A stretch of 50,811 bases of DNA from XYD2-FULL-39-9 sp964561035. GTDB lineage: Bacteria > Patescibacteriota > Patescibacteriia > Magasanikbacterales > GWA2-37-8. The first letter of the stretch is position 1. The number at the start of each line of letters is the position of its first letter. Location: contig CAZLNR010000004.1 of assembly GCA_964561035.1 (NCBI GenBank), positions 1 through 50,811 of the forward strand. The letters run 5' to 3'. The notes below the pieces were generated by a model, which saw only the letters and a list, made by a program, of their open reading frames with translations, ran no database searches and was not told the origin of the DNA. The position numbers and the translations under genes are program-made. Positions 41,085-49,313 of the stretch are shown here, piece by piece.

Positions 41085-41912
41085 TTAGCCTATAAAGGGT
41101 AGATATTCGAGATTGATTTTTACATTGCCAGTTTTATTGGTGGTAAAAATGAGGAAGTCGTTGATTTGTGCATCTTCTCGGATTTTTTCTTGCAATCGTT
41201 CGCAGGCACTATAATATTTTTTCCAGTCGGTTGTGCTGTCATAGTTTAACTCTCGCAGTTTTTCCTCGGCAATATCCTTGTAATATATTTCTTCGGCTTT
41301 GTCTTCATGATCAAATAAACATTCCAAAATATAATGTTCTAGTGGCAGATCGGCCTTGCGTTTAATTTTTACTTTTTTGCCTTTGATATATAAAACGCTG
41401 TTTTCTTTGTCAAAAAATATTTTGTCCGATTTGTGGTCTTTCAAAAAAGTTAATTCGTCCAAATATTCCATTATATCCTCATGCAGGGTATAGAACATGA
41501 AATCAAAAAACTTGCGGTATTTTTTAGTAAAATTATCGTCAATAACTTCCTTAAATTTTACTTGTTCTTTGTTCCTGTACTTTTTCATTAGTTCGGCGAT
41601 AGAGTACAACATAATATACGGCCAAACCACATCAACCGAGCTAAAAATATTATCCAAATCTTTTGTTAGTTCGTCGTCTGAACATTCTTTACCATTCAAC
41701 GCTTTGCTTTGGTTTATGTCCAACAAGCCCTTTTCCTTTATTTTATTAAATTCTTTAATCTTGCCTTTCAGTACAGGGCTTTTCAGCTTCTCCATGTAAT
41801 CATAAATATGCACAAACAGGTTGAAGTTGCGTGTTTCAGCCTCAAAAGACTGATAAATATTTTTCAGCTCTTGTTTTAGCGTTTGTGGGTTAGTTTTGAA
41901 GAAATTTAGCAT
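41085..41912 (-). CDS. Unknown element protein with possible C-terminal winged helix
   Basis: 275 residues, no signal peptide. The N-terminal 150 residues are all helical and charged (TLKQELKNIYQSFEAETRNF). The C-terminal 110 residues (SVLYIKGKKVKIKRKADLPLEHYILECLFDH...) look like a beta-hairpin plus helices, similar in outline to response-regulator winged-helix DNA-binding domains. It may be a transcription factor for the element. It lies upstream of the small ORF and divergent from the enzyme cassette, so it could regulate that cassette. No family recognised. Confidence 0.5.
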   Translation of the reverse strand: MLNFFKTNPQTLKQELKNIYQSFEAETRNFNLFVHIYDYMEKLKSPVLKGKIKEFNKIKEKGLLDINQSKALNGKECSDDELTKDLDNIFSSVDVVWPYIMLYSIAELMKKYRNKEQVKFKEVIDDNFTKKYRKFFDFMFYTLHEDIMEYLDELTFLKDHKSDKIFFDKENSVLYIKGKKVKIKRKADLPLEHYILECLFDHEDKAEEIYYKDIAEEKLRELNYDSTTDWKKYYSACERLQEKIREDAQINDFLIFTTNKTGNVKINLEYLPFIG

Positions 41913-42032
41913 ATTCTTGGATAGCTATTATATCATGGTTGAGGTCGTCGGTAAATGTCTAAATTTTGGTTGACTGGTGGGCTAAAACGGCCTATACTAG
42001 ACCACAGCGTTTACCCATTTTTTAATAATATT

Positions 42033-42929
42033 ATGGACAAAAAGATTTTGGAACATTACTTAAAGTTTAGCACTTTCACTAACCCAGGTTGTTACAAAGA
42101 TTTTTTGAAAAAATTACCTGATGACGTTAAAGAACTTGGTAATCTGATAAGCCACCAAATTATTCATCGTGTAACATTAAAGGACGGAAACACAAAAGCC
42201 AACAGTGATAAGAAATATGGGGATATGGAAAAATTCCCATGGTATAGATTGAGATGTGAGGACGGAGTTTTAACAAATACAGTGGCCATGGTTGCCGAAT
42301 TACTAAGGCTCGACGGTAAGGGCTTCTTGCCAGATAGAAAGGTTGAAAATAAGATTGTTGTAACTTGTAGGTATGTAGCCATACTAATGGCTTCAATTCT
42401 AAAATCAAAAGGCATTCCTTGCCGTGTTCGTTCTGGTTTTGCACCATATTTTTTTAAAGGTAGTTATGATCATTGGATAAACCAATATTGGGACAAAAAT
42501 AAAGAAAAATGGGTTACTTTTGATGCCGACGGATTCTTTGAAGGCTTCTTAAAATTTGACCAGTATGACATACCAACAGAAAAATTTGATTGGTCTGCTA
42601 ATACTTGGCTTGGAATACGAAACGGCCAACTCAAAGCCGATAATTTTATCAACGCTGGCGGTTTTAACGGCTTAATGCCTGTGATGTGGGAGTTGTTTTA
42701 TGATTTCCACTGCCTAATGAATAACGAAATTACTTATACTCAAATGCCGAGCTATGTGCATTCAAAATTTGATAAACTAACTGAAGCAGACTTTAAAGAA
42801 CTGGACGAATTGGCAAGGTTAATGCTAGACCCCGATAACAATTTTGACGAACTTATTGAAGTCTGGAACACAAAAAAGAAATTCAGAATTTTGAACGATA
42901 CACTTATTGGAGATGTTGACCATATATGA
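42033..42929 (+). CDS. Transglutaminase-like cysteine protease-fold protein
   Basis: 298 residues, cytosolic. The papain-like triad is visible: Cys in VVTCRYVAILMASILKSKG, His in SYDHWINQYWDKNKEKW, Asp in VTFDADG. The pattern is that of the transglutaminase-like superfamily, known for peptidase or amidase activity. First of four tightly packed genes: its stop overlaps the next start by 4 bases. The open frame extends upstream of 42033, but MDKKILEHYL is the more natural start. Substrate unknown. Confidence 0.75.
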   Translation: MDKKILEHYLKFSTFTNPGCYKDFLKKLPDDVKELGNLISHQIIHRVTLKDGNTKANSDKKYGDMEKFPWYRLRCEDGVLTNTVAMVAELLRLDGKGFLPDRKVENKIVVTCRYVAILMASILKSKGIPCRVRSGFAPYFFKGSYDHWINQYWDKNKEKWVTFDADGFFEGFLKFDQYDIPTEKFDWSANTWLGIRNGQLKADNFINAGGFNGLMPVMWELFYDFHCLMNNEITYTQMPSYVHSKFDKLTEADFKELDELARLMLDPDNNFDELIEVWNTKKKFRILNDTLIGDVDHI

Positions 42930-43468
42930 GTACTAAAATTACCTATTTTGTTCACGGCACTACAACCGACAATGAAAAAGGGCTTGCGACAGGTTGGGAG
43001 CAAGGCGAACTCTCGGCTTTAGGTATAGAACAATCCAAAAAATTGTCGATTCTTTTAGAAGAAAGCAATTTGGATGTAATTTTTTGTTCTGATTTGAAAA
43101 GAGCGATTGATTCAGCAAATTTGGCTTTTGGTGATAAATATAAAATTATCACCGACAAACGATTAAGAGAGGCCAATTATGGCGATTTTACTTTGGGTAA
43201 AGAGTTTAAAGACGAATTAAAAAATTATATTGATAAACCGTTCCCAAAAGGTGAAAGCTATAAAGATGTCGAAAAAAGAATGAGAGATTTTATCGATTTT
43301 TTAAAAGAAAATTACAATGGCAAACATATTGCAATAGTTGCTCATCAAGCCCCACAATTAGCCCTAGATGTAATTTTGGGCGGTAAAACATGGGAGCAAG
43401 CCATAGATCAAGATTGGAGAAAGAAAAAGGCTTGGCAACCAGGCTGGAATTATTCAATAAATATATGA
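42926..43468 (+). CDS. Histidine-phosphatase-superfamily protein with altered RHG motif
   Basis: 180 residues. The phosphoglycerate-mutase-like fold is recognisable: SDLKRAIDSANLAF, RLREANYGDF and VAHQAPQLALD with the second catalytic His. The usual RHG at the N-terminus reads VHG (YFVHGTTTDN), so one phosphate-binding Arg is missing while the nucleophilic His is kept. Possibly an unusual phosphatase acting on nucleotides or sugar phosphates. Overlaps its neighbours by 4 bases on each side (ATGA type), so it is translationally coupled. Confidence 0.75.
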   Translation: MSTKITYFVHGTTTDNEKGLATGWEQGELSALGIEQSKKLSILLEESNLDVIFCSDLKRAIDSANLAFGDKYKIITDKRLREANYGDFTLGKEFKDELKNYIDKPFPKGESYKDVEKRMRDFIDFLKENYNGKHIAIVAHQAPQLALDVILGGKTWEQAIDQDWRKKKAWQPGWNYSINI

Positions 43469-43896
43469 CAAACGAACAAGAACAAAAATTGATATTGGCG
43501 ACAGAAGAGGGGCTTAAAAATGCCTATACGAAAAATTATAATAAAGACTCCCGTGTTGGTGCTAGTGTTTTAACTGACAAAGGAAATATTTACTCTTCAG
43601 GTAATTACACCTCTGATACAGGATCATTAACTTTGCACGGCGAGCAAGCCGTTCTTGCGCATTCAGCCTCTCATGGTGAATATGGTATCGTAGCTATTGC
43701 CATAGCTGGGAATGAGAGGGCTTTATCTAAAAATCATAATCAGACTATTTATCCTTGCCACATGTGTAAACAGTTGGTTTGGGAAAGTTGTTTAAAATCT
43801 GGGATAAATACAGAGATTTTGCTTGTTCAAAATGGTAAAGTGGTAGAAAGAATGTTTATCAAAGATATAATGAATTATGCTTGGCCAAACGGATAA
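43465..43896 (+). CDS. Cytidine/deoxycytidylate deaminase-family protein
   Basis: 143 residues. The zinc site is visible in TLHGEQAVLAHS (HxE) and YPCHMCKQLVWE (PCxxC), the cytidine-deaminase fold. It would hydrolyse an amino group on a nucleobase; nucleoside or nucleotide substrate cannot be told apart here. The frame extends upstream over the previous gene, so the start is set at 43465 (MTNEQEQKL), overlapping the previous stop. Could act in the same pathway as the phosphatase-like gene. Confidence 0.82.
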   Translation: MTNEQEQKLILATEEGLKNAYTKNYNKDSRVGASVLTDKGNIYSSGNYTSDTGSLTLHGEQAVLAHSASHGEYGIVAIAIAGNERALSKNHNQTIYPCHMCKQLVWESCLKSGINTEILLVQNGKVVERMFIKDIMNYAWPNG

Positions 43897-43921
43897 TTTT
43901 TTTCATTAAAAACAAACTTAT

Positions 43922-44527
43922 ATGAAATTACTGCTTACATCTGCTGGGTTAAAAAATAAAAAGGTAACTGATTTTTTTTCTTCAATTTTACCTAAAGCAC
44001 CTAAAGATTGTTCGATAATAATGGTTGCTTATGCTCTTAAGCCAGAGGAACAATTTTACATAGATGAATCAAAAAAAGAATTGGTTGATTTGGGTATAAA
44101 CGAAATAACAACCTTTAATTTAAAGGAGGAAAATTTTAATTTGTTACAGACTTTTGATATTATTTATGTTTGTGGAGGCAATACTTTTGCCATTCTAGAT
44201 CGTATGAGGAAAACGGGTATTGATAAATACATTATTGAAAAAACTAGGAATGGCAACTCGCTTTATTTTGGTGTAAGTGCAGGTAGTATCATTGCTGGAC
44301 CAAACTTATTTACCGCAGGGTGGGGAAGTGAGGGAGATAGTAATAAAGTTGATTTAAAGGATTTAAGTGGTTTTAAATTTACCGACATATCTATCCTTCC
44401 ACATTTTAAGTATCAACTTGCTGAAGAACTGGAGAACTTAAAGAAAAAAGTTGATTATACAGTTATTGGACTGACAGATGAAGAGGCAATCTATATTGAT
44501 GATGTCGGACATACAGTTATACGCTAG
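43922..44527 (+). CDS. S51 family peptidase E-like protein
   Basis: 201 residues with the family's oxyanion loop VCGGNTFAIL and the nucleophile elbow YFGVSAGSIIAGPNL; catalytic Ser in SAGS. A His occurs in LPHFKY. S51 enzymes are aspartyl dipeptidases or cyanophycinase-like hydrolases. Last of the four-gene cassette, 25 bp after the deaminase. Confidence 0.85.
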   Translation: MKLLLTSAGLKNKKVTDFFSSILPKAPKDCSIIMVAYALKPEEQFYIDESKKELVDLGINEITTFNLKEENFNLLQTFDIIYVCGGNTFAILDRMRKTGIDKYIIEKTRNGNSLYFGVSAGSIIAGPNLFTAGWGSEGDSNKVDLKDLSGFKFTDISILPHFKYQLAEELENLKKKVDYTVIGLTDEEAIYIDDVGHTVIR

Positions 44528-44534
44528 ACAAGAC

Positions 44535-44562
44535 TTGTACAATTGGCTACACTATTTATTAT
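44535..44562 (+). promoter_or_regulatory. Possible promoter of the small RNA before the CBASS operon
   Basis: TTGTAC at 44535-44540, 16-bp spacer, TATTAT at 44557-44562. Confidence 0.45.
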
Positions 44563-44569
44563 TAAATAC

Positions 44570-44670
44570 GTTCCAACATCGTCCCAGCCCTTCCGCACTG
44601 AATACTTAGTATCGGAAGACCCATGTCCTTATGGGAGTGATGTAGCCTCAGCCGCTTGCTAGGCTTTTTG
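44570..44670 (+). ncRNA. Candidate small structured RNA upstream of the CBASS operon
   Basis: About 100 nt with three hairpins: CTTCCG/CGGAAG (44590-44618, enclosing ATAC-TTA-GTAT), CCCAT-GTCCTT-ATGGG (44620-44635) and AGCCT/AGGCT with a T-run (44644-44669) as terminator. No ORF of note. It lies between the enzyme cassette and the defence operon and could be a regulatory RNA or a leader of the operon. Confidence 0.5.
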
Positions 44671-44715
44671 CTATTTTAGGTGTATCCTTAATTTATTCCT
44701 AACTTAAAACTGGGT

Positions 44716-46086
44716 ATGAATTTTATATTTCCTAAACCTCAAAACGAAGCTATTTTTGAAGATATGGTATGCGACATCTTTTCTCGTCTTTTGGCCAATC
44801 CCAATCTACAAAGATATGGGCGCAGAGGTCAAAATCAACAAGGGTTAGATATCATTGGTGGGATAGCAGGTCAAGATTATTTTGGGGGCAATCTAGTTGG
44901 CATCCAATGCAAGAATCATACAGGCACTGTAAACCCTAAGAAATTACGGGATGAATTGAAAAAAGATTTGGAGAGTTTTGATAAATCTAAAATTCCTATA
45001 AAAAAGTTTTATTTTATTACTAGCGCAGAAAATGATAAAAATTTAAAAAAATTTGTTTTACAAATAAACAAAAATCGTAAAAAAGACAAAAAAAGCATCG
45101 TAATAGTCCAGTTCTGGGACTTCATCCAAAGTGAAATACAGAAATATCCAGATTTACTTTATAAATATTTTACCAAGTTTCTTCCATCTGAAAAAGGAGA
45201 GGACGTTGTGATTCCTGATTTAAAAAAGAAAAATAAATATACGCTAACCTTGGTACACTCGGATTTATTAAAGACAGAATCCCTTAATGACATTTCGTTA
45301 AAATTGAATGAAGTTGTCAAAAATAATTTACACGGGATTGAAAGAAAAGACGGTTATAATTTATATATAGGAATTTCAACGAAAAGCGATGTTAATTTTG
45401 AAAATTTAGTTGATTTAGATATAAATTATGGCAGTCTGTTTAAGACAGAAAAAGATTTAACCGATCAGTTTAAAAAGATTTGTATCTCCCTTAAAGGATT
45501 GGCTGCAATTATTAATAAACCGGGCTTTACTGAAAACATTGTTTTATATATTGATGCAGAAATAAGCCTCGCCTTCTTAATTGGACGAATATTTAGAAAA
45601 TTTAAGTTTAATACTAAGATAATATTCAAAAATCAGGTTTGGAGCACTTCTCCCGAAGACACAGTATATGTAAACCCGGAGATAATTCAAGAATTTCCTA
45701 AAGTTAATAATAAAAAGAATCAAACAGCAGTTTTTATGTTGGAAGCCCTAGATAGGGGAAAAACAGATTTTAAACAGAAGGTAATTAGTAATATAAAAAA
45801 ATTAGGACTCAACCCTGGAATAATTACATCCTTTAAAATTAAGGGGGACAAAATAAAGAACGCTGCCCAGGCCTGGTCAGTATCAAAGGAAATAGCCAAT
45901 AATATTAATCAGCTAGAAACTTGGGGTGTAAAAAATATTCATCTTTTTATTGCCGCCCCAAAAGCATTGGCGTTCCTAATCAGTTATATGCTAAATACTT
46001 TGAATAGTACCCTCCATCTTTATTTTTTGGATAGTAAGCGTAAATTATATTTACGATCATCTATTATTAACAATAAACTATTTTAA
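44716..46086 (+). CDS. cap4: CBASS effector: PD-(D/E)XK nuclease fused to SAVED domain (Cap4-like)
   Basis: 456 residues. The N-terminal 150 residues carry a restriction-endonuclease-like site: FEDMVCDIF, GRRGQNQQGLDIIG (catalytic Asp) and VGIQCKNH (QxK). The C-terminal half (about 190-456) fits SAVED: NIHLFIAAPKALAFLISYML and the LHLYFLDSKRKLY strand. Known Cap4-type effectors bind a cyclic oligonucleotide through SAVED, oligomerise and degrade DNA. First gene of the defence operon; the CD-NTase starts 4 bp after its stop. The gene symbol is a family assignment. Confidence 0.88.
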   Translation: MNFIFPKPQNEAIFEDMVCDIFSRLLANPNLQRYGRRGQNQQGLDIIGGIAGQDYFGGNLVGIQCKNHTGTVNPKKLRDELKKDLESFDKSKIPIKKFYFITSAENDKNLKKFVLQINKNRKKDKKSIVIVQFWDFIQSEIQKYPDLLYKYFTKFLPSEKGEDVVIPDLKKKNKYTLTLVHSDLLKTESLNDISLKLNEVVKNNLHGIERKDGYNLYIGISTKSDVNFENLVDLDINYGSLFKTEKDLTDQFKKICISLKGLAAIINKPGFTENIVLYIDAEISLAFLIGRIFRKFKFNTKIIFKNQVWSTSPEDTVYVNPEIIQEFPKVNNKKNQTAVFMLEALDRGKTDFKQKVISNIKKLGLNPGIITSFKIKGDKIKNAAQAWSVSKEIANNINQLETWGVKNIHLFIAAPKALAFLISYMLNTLNSTLHLYFLDSKRKLYLRSSIINNKLF

Positions 46087-46090
46087 TTAT

Positions 46091-47110
46091 ATGGCTATAC
46101 TTAATCCATGCTTTGAAGAGTTAATTAGTGCGATCGAACCAGATAAAGAAATAAAGGAGTATGCGCAAGAAGCGCACGCTCCTGTCCGCGATTATTTAAA
46201 ACAAGATCCTGATTTTAAAGATTTTTTTATAAACTCTTTTCTTTACGGATCATATAAAAGATCAACCGCAGTTGGTGATATAGAAGATATCGATATAGCT
46301 GTGATAACAAATTTTGATCCTAACGATCAATCCCACACACCGTCGGAAGTTTTAAGGAGGTTAAAGAAAGCCTTAAATAATTACTATGAAATTGAAGATA
46401 ATACTGAATATCAAAGAAAATCTATCAAAGTAAAGGATGCTCTCCCTGAGAATCAAGAGACTGAGATATCGCTTGATGTTATTCCTGCAATTGCTCCAAA
46501 CGGTGAAGACGATGTATTGTTAGTCCCTGATAGAGAACTAAGAAAATGGGTCTCAAGTCATCCTAAAGCGCACTTAGATTATGCGACTAACCTGAATAAA
46601 GAAAATAATAGCGGTGGTCGATATATTCCATTGGTGAAATTAATGAAATGGTGGTGGAAATATCAAAGCGAACAAACTTGGCCACAAAAAAAACATAAAC
46701 CAAAAGGGTTCTGGGTAGAATGTTTAACTGGTCTATGTTTCGATCCCAGTAAAGAAGATTGGGCCGAACATTTTATATTTGTTCTAGAAAATATCCTTGC
46801 CAAATATGGTGATTATTCTATGGTACCTGATCTCCCCGACCCAGGTCTTTCTGGTAGCTCAATTAAAACTAGTATGACGGCCAAAGAATACCAAGAGTTT
46901 ATAGAAATAGTAGAAAGTAATCTTAGAGAAGCTCGCAGGGCATACGCTGATACAAATAAACTTACGAGCTCAGTACTATGGCAAAAAGTTTTTGGTAAAA
47001 ATTTTCCTCTAGCCGAAGATGATGTTGAGCCATTTGTTAATGTTCCAGTGCCATCTAGGCCTGGACCATTAGCTCCCCCTCTTCCCCCTAGACCTAGAGA
47101 AGTAGGTTGA
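46091..47110 (+). CDS. CD-NTase (CBASS cyclic oligonucleotide synthase)
   Basis: 339 residues. The nucleotidyltransferase signature is clear: FLYGSYKRSTAVGDIEDIDIAVI (GS with the DxD-type acidic pair EDIDI) and a third Asp in EISLDVIPAI. It would make a cyclic di- or trinucleotide on phage sensing; SAVED partners usually go with cyclic trinucleotides. The C-terminal 30 residues are a Pro-rich linker (VPVPSRPGPLAPPLPPRPREVG) ending in Gly, matching the Cap2 target end in type II CBASS. The stop is 8 bp before cap2. Confidence 0.92.
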   Translation: MAILNPCFEELISAIEPDKEIKEYAQEAHAPVRDYLKQDPDFKDFFINSFLYGSYKRSTAVGDIEDIDIAVITNFDPNDQSHTPSEVLRRLKKALNNYYEIEDNTEYQRKSIKVKDALPENQETEISLDVIPAIAPNGEDDVLLVPDRELRKWVSSHPKAHLDYATNLNKENNSGGRYIPLVKLMKWWWKYQSEQTWPQKKHKPKGFWVECLTGLCFDPSKEDWAEHFIFVLENILAKYGDYSMVPDLPDPGLSGSSIKTSMTAKEYQEFIEIVESNLREARRAYADTNKLTSSVLWQKVFGKNFPLAEDDVEPFVNVPVPSRPGPLAPPLPPRPREVG

Positions 47111-47118
47111 TATCTTAT

Positions 47119-48822
47119 ATGCCACAACCTTGGTGGGAGCGTTGGCCAAACATATTAGAGTTTGAGCTAGCAGAATTAAAAAAGAATGGAATAGAATACG
47201 ATTTTAATACTACTGCCTTTGAAAAAGGTGAGTTGGTTTTAAATCTAGCTGTAAAAATTAATGGTAAACCTTTAAAGCTAAAAGCGTGCTTTCCTGATCT
47301 TTATCCACTTTTTCGTTTTGAAGTTTATGCACCTGATTTGGATTTAGAAAAACACCAAAACCCATTTGAAAAAAATCTATGCTTAATTGGTAGGTCTAGT
47401 GCTAACTGGAATCAAAATGAAGATACTCTTGCTAAATTTATTACAGAACAACTACCTAAATTACTCGAGTCTGCACAGGATGGCAATGAAAATCTTGAAG
47501 AAAAGCAAGGAGAGCCATTTAGTGAATATTACCCATCTTCCGGAGGAATGGTACTGATTGATAGTGCTTGGCATGTTGATAGTAAAGCTAATCAAGGCAC
47601 TATTATGATTGGTATGGATAGAATCTTTGGAATACATAGAATAGCAGTGACCGAAATTAAAGATTCCGCGGGGGGTATTTTGGCTAGATCTAGTCCAGCT
47701 ATAGAAAGAATCTATCCTGAAAAAATTGAAATTGAATGGGTGCGTAGTAAGGAGCCTCTAAAAATAGGTAATGCAGAAAGTTTTTTTCAGATTGTAGCTA
47801 AAGAATTTCCTGCTATTAGACAAGATTCTTGGAAATACTACGATCCTAGATCAAAAACTCACCATAATATTATCGGAATTCTATTTCCAGAAGAAGTTAA
47901 GTATAAGACTTTTGAAGATGGATGGGTTTTTATTTTAATACAAAAATCACGTCAGTCCGGCGGAAAGAAGAAATGGAAGTATGATTTTCATTTTATGAAA
48001 ACAGGAAGGGCAGGAATTAAAGATATGCAAGAGAGGGTGCCTCAATTAGCTTTCCTTCAGCATAAAAGCATAGGAGTAGTTGGTTTAGGAAGTATCGGAG
48101 CGCCAAGTGTTATAGAACTTGCAAAGTCAGGCATTAGAGAAATTAGAACGTTAGATTATGATTATGTTGATGCTGGAACTACAGTACGATGGCCCCTAGG
48201 CTTTTCAGCTCTGTCCGTACAAAAAACAGATGTGCTAAAATCGTTTATATCAATTAATTTTCCTTTTACTATTATTGCTCCTTATAATCTTCGTATCGGC
48301 GCTGTAGGTAGTAAGCAAATGGAAGTTTTAGAACAATTTTTATCTGGCGTTGATCTTATCTTTGATGCGAGTGCGGAAATTGGAGTGCACAACCTGCTTT
48401 CTACTCTTGCTAGAGAACGTGGAATTCCTTACATTCTTGCGTCAGCTACTCCAGGGGCATGGGGTGGTGTAGTGGCACGTTTTCTAGAGGGTAAACCTTG
48501 TTGGTATTGCTTTGAAAAAGCAAGAACCGAAGGAAAAATACCAATTCCACCTGAGGACGATTCTGCATACGGAAAGGTTCAACCGGCTGGTTGTGGTAGT
48601 CCAACTTTCACCGGCACCAGTTTTGATTTACAAGAAATTTCCTTAGCAGCCGTGCGTATGATCGTTAGTACGTTATCGGGTAGTATTGTAGAAAATTATC
48701 CGGATAGTCATTGGGATATCGCCATGCTTGCATTACGAGATAAAAATGGTATTTTCCCACCTAAATGGGACATAATTAAGCTTTTATCATACCCTGAATG
48801 TATATGCGCAAAAAAGTTATAA
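47119..48822 (+). CDS. cap2: Cap2: fused E2-E1-like conjugation enzyme
   Basis: 567 residues. N-terminal E2-like domain (1-150) with the catalytic Cys in HQNPFEKNLCLIG, a linker domain, then an E1/ThiF adenylation domain from about 320: GVVGLGSIGAPS (nucleotide loop), DYDYVDAGTTVRWPLG and the catalytic Cys in QPAGCGSPTFTG. Cap2 joins the CD-NTase C-terminal Gly to a target and primes its activity. The frame opens at a TTG at 47107; the ATG at 47119 (MPQPWWERWP) is used. Its 3' end overlaps cap3 by 19 bp. Confidence 0.93.
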   Translation: MPQPWWERWPNILEFELAELKKNGIEYDFNTTAFEKGELVLNLAVKINGKPLKLKACFPDLYPLFRFEVYAPDLDLEKHQNPFEKNLCLIGRSSANWNQNEDTLAKFITEQLPKLLESAQDGNENLEEKQGEPFSEYYPSSGGMVLIDSAWHVDSKANQGTIMIGMDRIFGIHRIAVTEIKDSAGGILARSSPAIERIYPEKIEIEWVRSKEPLKIGNAESFFQIVAKEFPAIRQDSWKYYDPRSKTHHNIIGILFPEEVKYKTFEDGWVFILIQKSRQSGGKKKWKYDFHFMKTGRAGIKDMQERVPQLAFLQHKSIGVVGLGSIGAPSVIELAKSGIREIRTLDYDYVDAGTTVRWPLGFSALSVQKTDVLKSFISINFPFTIIAPYNLRIGAVGSKQMEVLEQFLSGVDLIFDASAEIGVHNLLSTLARERGIPYILASATPGAWGGVVARFLEGKPCWYCFEKARTEGKIPIPPEDDSAYGKVQPAGCGSPTFTGTSFDLQEISLAAVRMIVSTLSGSIVENYPDSHWDIAMLALRDKNGIFPPKWDIIKLLSYPECICAKKL

Positions 48823-49313
48823 ATTTATTTATTCCAGAAAGAATTTATAAAAATATGGTAGGGCTTGCTAATAATTTTTACCCTAAAGAAACGGGCGGTG
48901 CTTTAATGGGATTTTATTCCAATAAAGATGTAGTTGTCGTTACAGATTTAATAGATTCTGGTCCAGATGCAGTCCATAGTGTTAATTCTTTTACTCCCGA
49001 TTATGAATTTCAAGAAAAACAAATTGCTACATTATATGCAGAGTCAAATCGACTACACACCTATTTGGGTGATTGGCATTCTCATCCAAATGGGAGTGCT
49101 TCGTTAAGTTATAAAGATCAAGATACATTGAGAAGAATTGGGACTTTTTTAAAAGCACGAGCACCACTTCCAATTATGTTATTATTAGCTGGAAAAAAAG
49201 ACAGTTGGGAACTAAAATCCTGGCAGCTTAAAGCTCAAAAGATATTTGGACTATTTGTAAAATCTAAAATAGATACAGTTGAACTAAATATTGTAGTTTT
49301 TAAAAAGTCGTAA
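48804..49313 (+). CDS. cap3: Cap3: JAB/MPN-type isopeptidase
   Basis: 169 residues with the JAMM metal site: KETGGALMG (upstream Glu) and DWHSHPNGSASLSYKDQDTL (HxH-x7-S-x2-D). It removes Cap2-made conjugates and so limits CBASS activity. The ORF opens 6 bases earlier (48798). It overlaps the cap2 stop, and its own stop overlaps the convergent recombinase by 14 bp, marking the right edge of the defence operon. Confidence 0.92.
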   Translation: MRKKVINLFIPERIYKNMVGLANNFYPKETGGALMGFYSNKDVVVVTDLIDSGPDAVHSVNSFTPDYEFQEKQIATLYAESNRLHTYLGDWHSHPNGSASLSYKDQDTLRRIGTFLKARAPLPIMLLLAGKKDSWELKSWQLKAQKIFGLFVKSKIDTVELNIVVFKKS

